NCBI GenBank assembly: GCA_965371805.1
Contig: CBDUZW010000055.1
Coordinates: forward strand, 1-36,141
DNA: 36,141 nt
Direction: 5' to 3'
From: JAOZTV01 sp965371805
GTDB taxonomy: Bacteria > Acidobacteriota > Aminicenantia > UBA2199
In this document: in pieces, positions 32,300 to 36,141 of the stretch
Numbering within the stretch: position 1 is the first letter of the stretch
Layout: each line of letters begins with the position of its first letter
Made by a program: the position numbers and the translations under genes
The notes under the pieces: generated by a model
What the model was told of the DNA's origin: nothing
Database searches by the model: none
What the model saw: only the letters and a program-made list of their open reading frames with translations

Positions 32300-32910
32300 T
32301 CATAGATCATTTTTTCTTTGTCCAGGAGAATTATAACTGCAACACCATCCAGTTCTTTTACATCCTTTCTTTCAGCTCTTTGCATAATCTGCTTTTTGTT
32401 CTTGTTATAATTCCAGATACCCAAAATAATGCCACTCTGGTAAAAAACACCATTTTTATTATAGTCAACTATAACAGTTCTCCCAGTATAAGCTTTGCCG
32501 TCTATTTCCTTTAACTGCCAGTGTCCGACTACCATATTATTATATTCCCTCTCTTTAGCTATACTCAGCCGTCTAAATTTACTGGTTTGTTTTTCAGAAT
32601 TGATTAAATGCAATTCGCTATTCTTGTAAATGATAGAACACTCTCCCTCCAGATCCATTAAGAGCTCAGATTCTATACTTAAAATATTTTTTGTTTTATT
32701 TAATTTCCAGGTTCCTCTCTCCTTATTACCCAGAATAATTTTACCCTCTCTTGTAAAGGTTATTGCCATACTGACAGCTACCTCCTTTCCTGCAACTTCT
32801 GATGAAAACATTTTCCAAACGCCTGATATTTCCAGCTTTTGTTCCGGTTTAGCAAAGCCTACAACTTCTAATACGAGTATAAACAGTAATATAATAATAG
32901 TTTTTTTCAT
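32257..32910 (-). CDS. Secreted protein with two lipocalin-like repeats
   Basis: A signal peptide (1-20, ending GFA) precedes about 195 residues that split into two similar halves. The first begins ISGVWKMFSSEVAGK and contains GTWKLNKTKNIL; the second begins VVGHWQLKEIDGK and contains GIWNYNKNKKQI. Both follow the pattern of small beta-barrel, lipocalin-like domains (W near the first strand, then GxWxxN). A periplasmic or surface role in binding a small molecule is possible, but I recognise no specific function. GGAG lies a few bases before the ATG. The gene ends within a degraded remnant in another frame, so its last residues may be non-native. Confidence 0.65.
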   Translation of the reverse strand: MKKTIIILLFILVLEVVGFAKPEQKLEISGVWKMFSSEVAGKEVAVSMAITFTREGKIILGNKERGTWKLNKTKNILSIESELLMDLEGECSIIYKNSELHLINSEKQTSKFRRLSIAKEREYNNMVVGHWQLKEIDGKAYTGRTVIVDYNKNGVFYQSGIILGIWNYNKNKKQIMQRAERKDVKELDGVAVIILLDKEKMIYEINGVRNTFQKSIN

Positions 32911-33029
32911 TTTTTCTCCATTTGCAAATTATTCAACTACATTCTCTTTTGTTCCAGTTAAGGGTTTCTTAAAAATAAATTCTACTCCAATATCTCATTC
33001 AAAAGCAGAAAAAATTTCAAGAACAGGTT

Positions 33030-33365
33030 TTATAATGGATTCTTCTCTAAAAACTCATCGATAGATGCCTTTAGTTTTTCAGCATATTTGATTGCCGAAT
33101 CAGTTTTTAGGTCCTCACTAAGTTCATCCAGTCTCTTGTCTACATCTTTGACAATATTGATTGCATTTTCCAGACTTCCAGTAGTATCCATCCCTGTTGC
33201 ACCTGCAGCTCGCATTGCTGATCTCATACTCTTAACTGCTGAATGGAATTCCTTTTCTAATAACTCAACCGAAATTTCTTCCTCAGATAAGGACCCTCCT
33301 GAAAAATAGTCATACGCAACAAAGGCGATTAAACCAACCATAATTAAAATAATAAAATTTTTCAT
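33030..33365 (-). CDS. Small membrane-anchored helical protein, unknown
   Basis: A 111-residue protein with one N-terminal hydrophobic helix (about 3-21) followed by a charged, largely helical region with heptad-like spacing of Leu/Ile and many Glu/Lys (about 27-108). It may be an exported or inner-membrane anchored small protein. I do not recognise a family. GGGAG about seven bases before the ATG supports translation. The neighbours are a secreted two-repeat protein and TruC; no functional link is evident. Antisense frames over this gene are not credible. Confidence 0.6.
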   Translation of the reverse strand: MKNFIILIMVGLIAFVAYDYFSGGSLSEEEISVELLEKEFHSAVKSMRSAMRAAGATGMDTTGSLENAINIVKDVDKRLDELSEDLKTDSAIKYAEKLKASIDEFLEKNPL

Positions 33366-33487
33366 AAAATTCTCCCTGGGAAAACAAACAGGTTCAGAAA
33401 GATATTCCGATACCAGACAACAATAAAGTTTTTTACAAATCCCATCTTAAACCAATCTATGTTTTCCTGTTAAATTTTTAACTACTA

Positions 33488-34198
33488 TCACAGCACCTTA
33501 TCCATATCATTCATTATATTTGAATCGAATAACTTTGTAAATAAATCCTTTAACTCTGGATCAATTGGAGCATTAATAATAATGCTCTTCTGAGAATAAG
33601 GGTGACTGAATTCTATTTTATATGCCATAAGTAAAAGCCTGTTAATATTAAACTCTGTTCTGAACATTTTGTTATGATGTCCATCTCCATGGTTAACATC
33701 ACCAATTATTGGATGACGTATATGCGCCATATGTCTCCGGATCTGATGTTTACGCCCTGTCCTCGGCATGGTTTTAATTAATGAATACCTGGATCTCTCA
33801 TATGGACCAACAGGAATATTAATTTCAACAGATTTGATAAGAGAATAATCAGTGACAGCCAACTGAATTATATTTTTATCTTCATTTTTTAAGGCATAGT
33901 CTATTGTATTTTCTGAGTCAGTAAATCCCCTCACAAGAGCAATATATGTTTTTTTGATATTCTGGAGACGAAACATATTACAGATCTTTGCAGCCGAATC
34001 AGAATGAAGAGCGAATAAAACAACTCCGGAAGTGGGTCTGTCCAAACGGTGAACCGGATATACCTGCTGGTTGATCTGATCTCTCAACTGCTGAAGTAGA
34101 AAGGTTCTGTCAGATGAAATTTTGCTTTTATGTACCAGTAAACCAGAAGGTTTATGGACAGCAATTAAATCATCATCCTTATATAATATGTTTAACAT
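33488..34198 (-). CDS. truC: tRNA pseudouridine(65) synthase TruC
   Basis: A 236-residue RluA-type pseudouridine synthase that closely follows E. coli TruC (recalled): opening ILYKDDDLIAVHKPSG, LRDQI, and the catalytic motif HRLDRPTSGV with Asp53. PRTGRKHQIRRHMAHIRHPIIGDVNHGD is split here as PRTGRKHQIRRH plus MAHIRHPIIGD, both strongly conserved. It isomerises U65 in certain tRNAs. It is slightly shorter than the E. coli protein at the C-terminus. AAGG is about 14 bases from the ATG. It is a housekeeping gene, 40 bases after the serine hydrolase gene on the same strand. Confidence 0.9.
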   Translation of the reverse strand: MLNILYKDDDLIAVHKPSGLLVHKSKISSDRTFLLQQLRDQINQQVYPVHRLDRPTSGVVLFALHSDSAAKICNMFRLQNIKKTYIALVRGFTDSENTIDYALKNEDKNIIQLAVTDYSLIKSVEINIPVGPYERSRYSLIKTMPRTGRKHQIRRHMAHIRHPIIGDVNHGDGHHNKMFRTEFNINRLLLMAYKIEFSHPYSQKSIIINAPIDPELKDLFTKLFDSNIMNDMDKVL

Positions 34199-34238
34199 TA
34201 TAAATTATTGAACCTTAATTGTCATAAAATTTTAATTA

Positions 34239-35564
34239 TTATTTTTGTGTTTTTTCTTTAGTTAATTTAAACTCTTTACCTCCCTGTTTCAAGATCATGG
34301 CATTTTCTTCCGGGATAAATTCCAGTTTTAGCCCCCATTGATCAAATTTAAATTTATGTGTTTTATATCCTTCCAAAGAAAAAGAGGGTTGACCGGTTGC
34401 CTGTCCCATTAGTATATTGCCTTTAACAGATATCGTTACCTTCAGGGGAAAACCAGCACTGCTGTAGATCCCGGAATATGTGCTCAGGTCTTTTATATCC
34501 GGTTTATAACTGAAGTCAGGAATTGAATATTCTCTCCCGAAATAGATGCTTAATGCACCAATTAGAATGTTGTTCATTGACATCACGACACCATTTGTTA
34601 TATAGGCTACTGACACCTTATCTTCAGGAAAGTAATCTGCAATTGACTGAAACCCATCAATTCCACCTCCGTGCCCAAAAGCATATCTATTATAAAAGGG
34701 AAATTTAAACAACCCCATTCCTATATTTCCCACTATTTTTTTCATTTGATTTAAGGATTTTGCAGATACCAGTTTACCTGAAAACAGATTATTAAAGAAG
34801 GTATTTAAATCTGTCGGAGAGGAGACAATCCCTCCGGCACCCATCGGAATACTCATATCCGTCTCTGTCGCTAATTCCCAAATATTTGTCTTTTTATAGG
34901 ACTGGGCTTCATCTTTATCTGTTTTGATTTTACCGCCATAATAGGTATTCTTTAATTTTAGCGGAATGGTAATTCTATTCTTTAAGATTTCTGCATATCC
35001 CTTTTTCTCAATTTTTTCTAAAATGAACGACAGCAGTACATAGTTGGTGTTGGAATATGAGGTCTTTTCATCTGGTTCAAATATCTTTCCATTTTTTTTA
35101 AATAACTGTATCAGTTCATCTCTTGTTTTTGGTTTCTCCATCCACTTTAAATATTCACTGTCATTGGTAAAATTAAAAAGGCCGCTTCGATGACGCATGA
35201 GATGCTCAATTGTTATCTTTTCAGCATTCGGCATTCCCGGGAAAAAAGTTGCCAATTTTGAATCCAGTTTCAACTTATCTTCTTCAATCAACTGCATGAT
35301 AATGGTGGCTGTAAATGTTTTTGAGATTGAACCAATTCTATACCTGGTATTTGCCCCTGCTTTAAGATTCTTACTCACATCTAAAAACCCAAGAGATTTT
35401 TGATACACCTCTTTTCCATCTTTAAAAATGGATATACTTCCCATTGCCTTTTGATATTTTTCAATTTTTGAAAAATAATCATCCATTTTAACCTTATCAA
35501 AACTTTGGGCATTTAATCCCAAAACCAGTATACTCAGTATTAATAACCTAACAATCAGTCTCAT
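34239..35564 (-). CDS. Secreted serine hydrolase, class C beta-lactamase fold
   Basis: A signal peptide (1-19, ending LNAQ) precedes a penicillin-binding/beta-lactamase-like domain. Catalytic motifs are SISK (S79-K82), YSN (170-172) and HGGG in place of KTG near 295-300. This set fits the beta-lactamase class C/D-Ala-D-Ala carboxypeptidase/esterase EstB group, not a dedicated antibiotic-resistance enzyme. The last 100 residues form a separate lipocalin-like domain (YSGIYSSAGFP...), as often seen in this group. It would act in the periplasm on peptidoglycan-like peptides or esters. AAAGGAG precedes the ATG. Substrate unknown. Confidence 0.87.
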   Translation of the reverse strand: MRLIVRLLILSILVLGLNAQSFDKVKMDDYFSKIEKYQKAMGSISIFKDGKEVYQKSLGFLDVSKNLKAGANTRYRIGSISKTFTATIIMQLIEEDKLKLDSKLATFFPGMPNAEKITIEHLMRHRSGLFNFTNDSEYLKWMEKPKTRDELIQLFKKNGKIFEPDEKTSYSNTNYVLLSFILEKIEKKGYAEILKNRITIPLKLKNTYYGGKIKTDKDEAQSYKKTNIWELATETDMSIPMGAGGIVSSPTDLNTFFNNLFSGKLVSAKSLNQMKKIVGNIGMGLFKFPFYNRYAFGHGGGIDGFQSIADYFPEDKVSVAYITNGVVMSMNNILIGALSIYFGREYSIPDFSYKPDIKDLSTYSGIYSSAGFPLKVTISVKGNILMGQATGQPSFSLEGYKTHKFKFDQWGLKLEFIPEENAMILKQGGKEFKLTKEKTQK

Positions 35565-35671
35565 ACTTTCTCCTTTTTATTTTTATGTCCGTTCTGATTT
35601 TTTTCTCATTTCATAAGGAACGAATAGATTAGGGATGCCCATTAGAAGTTAATTATCAAGCAGATAGAGTC

Positions 35672-36046
35672 CTATTTTGCTTTCTCATATGCTTCAACCA
35701 GCCAGTCTTTCAGTTCCTTATCGACTTCATCAACGTCTGATAATTGTACACTATGGGTACACATAGTTCCGAAAGGCCCTGAATTTTTAAGGCGTTCTGT
35801 CAATTCTTTACCAACAATTTTGAGTCCTATATCAATTCTTGTTTTTGTTGCCGGCTTAATTAATGCAAACTGTTTTTTTCTTATAATACTAACACTTGTT
35901 TTTTTAGGAGTCACCAATACATCTAAGCCAAATTTAGTAACAACTTCTATCAATTTTTCATAAATAGGTCTGAGGGTTTCTTTTCCTTTATATTGATTTA
36001 CTAATAAACTGCCAGGTGTTTCCTCTTTATCTTTAGATAGGGTCAC
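35672..36046 (-). pseudogene. DUF5655 protein with lost DUF4287 N-terminal domain
   Basis: The C-terminal DUF5655 domain is intact: YKGKETLRPIYEKLI, TPKKTSVSIIRKKQFALIKP, TRIDIGLKI and VDKELKDWLVEAYEKA. In the usual protein a DUF4287 domain precedes it and ends with an EHxxTHGxAN motif. Here the same frame, upstream of the GTG at 36046, still encodes EEEHNVTHGFANTIV, but a TGA at 36098-36100 closes it. In another frame nearby a short NFDEKSGKR stretch resembles the start of DUF4287. I read this as an internal deletion or frameshift that destroyed the N-terminal domain. The GTG at 36046 as a start is therefore probably not native. The window edge limits the view to 41 further bases. Confidence 0.55.
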
Positions 36047-36141
36047 AATTGTATTTGCAAAGCCATGTGTTACATTATGTTCCTCTTCCCTGATTTTTCA
36101 TCAAAATTATAAAAAAACTTTAAATAAATAGTTATATAGGG

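Noticed and set aside
32929..33054. Minus-strand protein-like stretch containing IGVEFIFKKPLTGTKEN with an in-frame TGA
   Set aside because: Only about 40 codons with a stop inside and no family I recognise. It may be another remnant, but chance in AT-rich DNA is not excluded.
34239..35564. Beta-lactam resistance gene
   Set aside because: The motif set with HGGG instead of KTG and the added C-terminal domain fit the broad esterase/peptidase group of this fold; resistance cannot be claimed.

Overview
The window is AT-rich, densely coded and bacterial. Lipoprotein and Sec signal peptides, a PilZ protein, a sigma-54 type promoter, a Wzx-type flippase and secreted proteins with 'SPNGGE' Ig-like repeats suggest a Gram-negative bacterium, perhaps a low-GC member of an FCB-like candidate phylum. 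The taxon is inference only: no rRNA, tRNA or ribosomal gene is present. I saw no CRISPR array, insertion sequence or phage gene.

Left part (1-8613): a GT4 glycosyltransferase (+) with an ops-like leader motif; an SGNH-like anchored protein (-); a secreted CTPGYWKNH-motif protein with an excellent -24/-12 (sigma-54) promoter, followed by a PilZ domain protein (+); then, on the minus strand, two related exported glycosidase-like proteins (one an 835-residue modular protein, one a lipoprotein with a C10 tract in its coding sequence) separated by a sugar-transfer-associated ATP-grasp protein.

Central part (8614-21570, all +): an eleven-gene surface-glycan operon. It has an extended -10 promoter, a leader stem-loop and a motif close to the RfaH/NusG-paralogue ops element. 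The genes are flippase, GT4-like, ATP-grasp ligase, GT4, CapA-type metallophosphatase, asparagine-synthase-like protein without the glutaminase Cys, second ATP-grasp ligase, GT4 (paralogue of the first gene in the window), NodB-like deacetylase, FemAB/GNAT-like transferase and DUF354 GT-B protein. No Wzy polymerase and no initiating phosphoglycosyltransferase is present. The density of amide/peptide-bond-forming families suggests a short or externally polymerised glycan decorated with amino acids. This is the best candidate for an undescribed system here.

Right part (21571-36141, all -): AsnB, DegT-type aminotransferase, GNAT, PhzF, M20 amidohydrolase, Cys/Met-type PLP enzyme, SAM methyltransferase, ketopantoate-reductase-family protein and secreted M28 peptidase form a tightly spaced nine-gene run that looks like an amino-acid-derivative pathway. 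Upstream are a secreted two-repeat protein running into a gene remnant, a small membrane-anchored protein, TruC, a secreted class C beta-lactamase-fold hydrolase, and a DUF4287-DUF5655 protein whose N-terminal domain appears lost. The last 4 kb therefore shows signs of gene decay.
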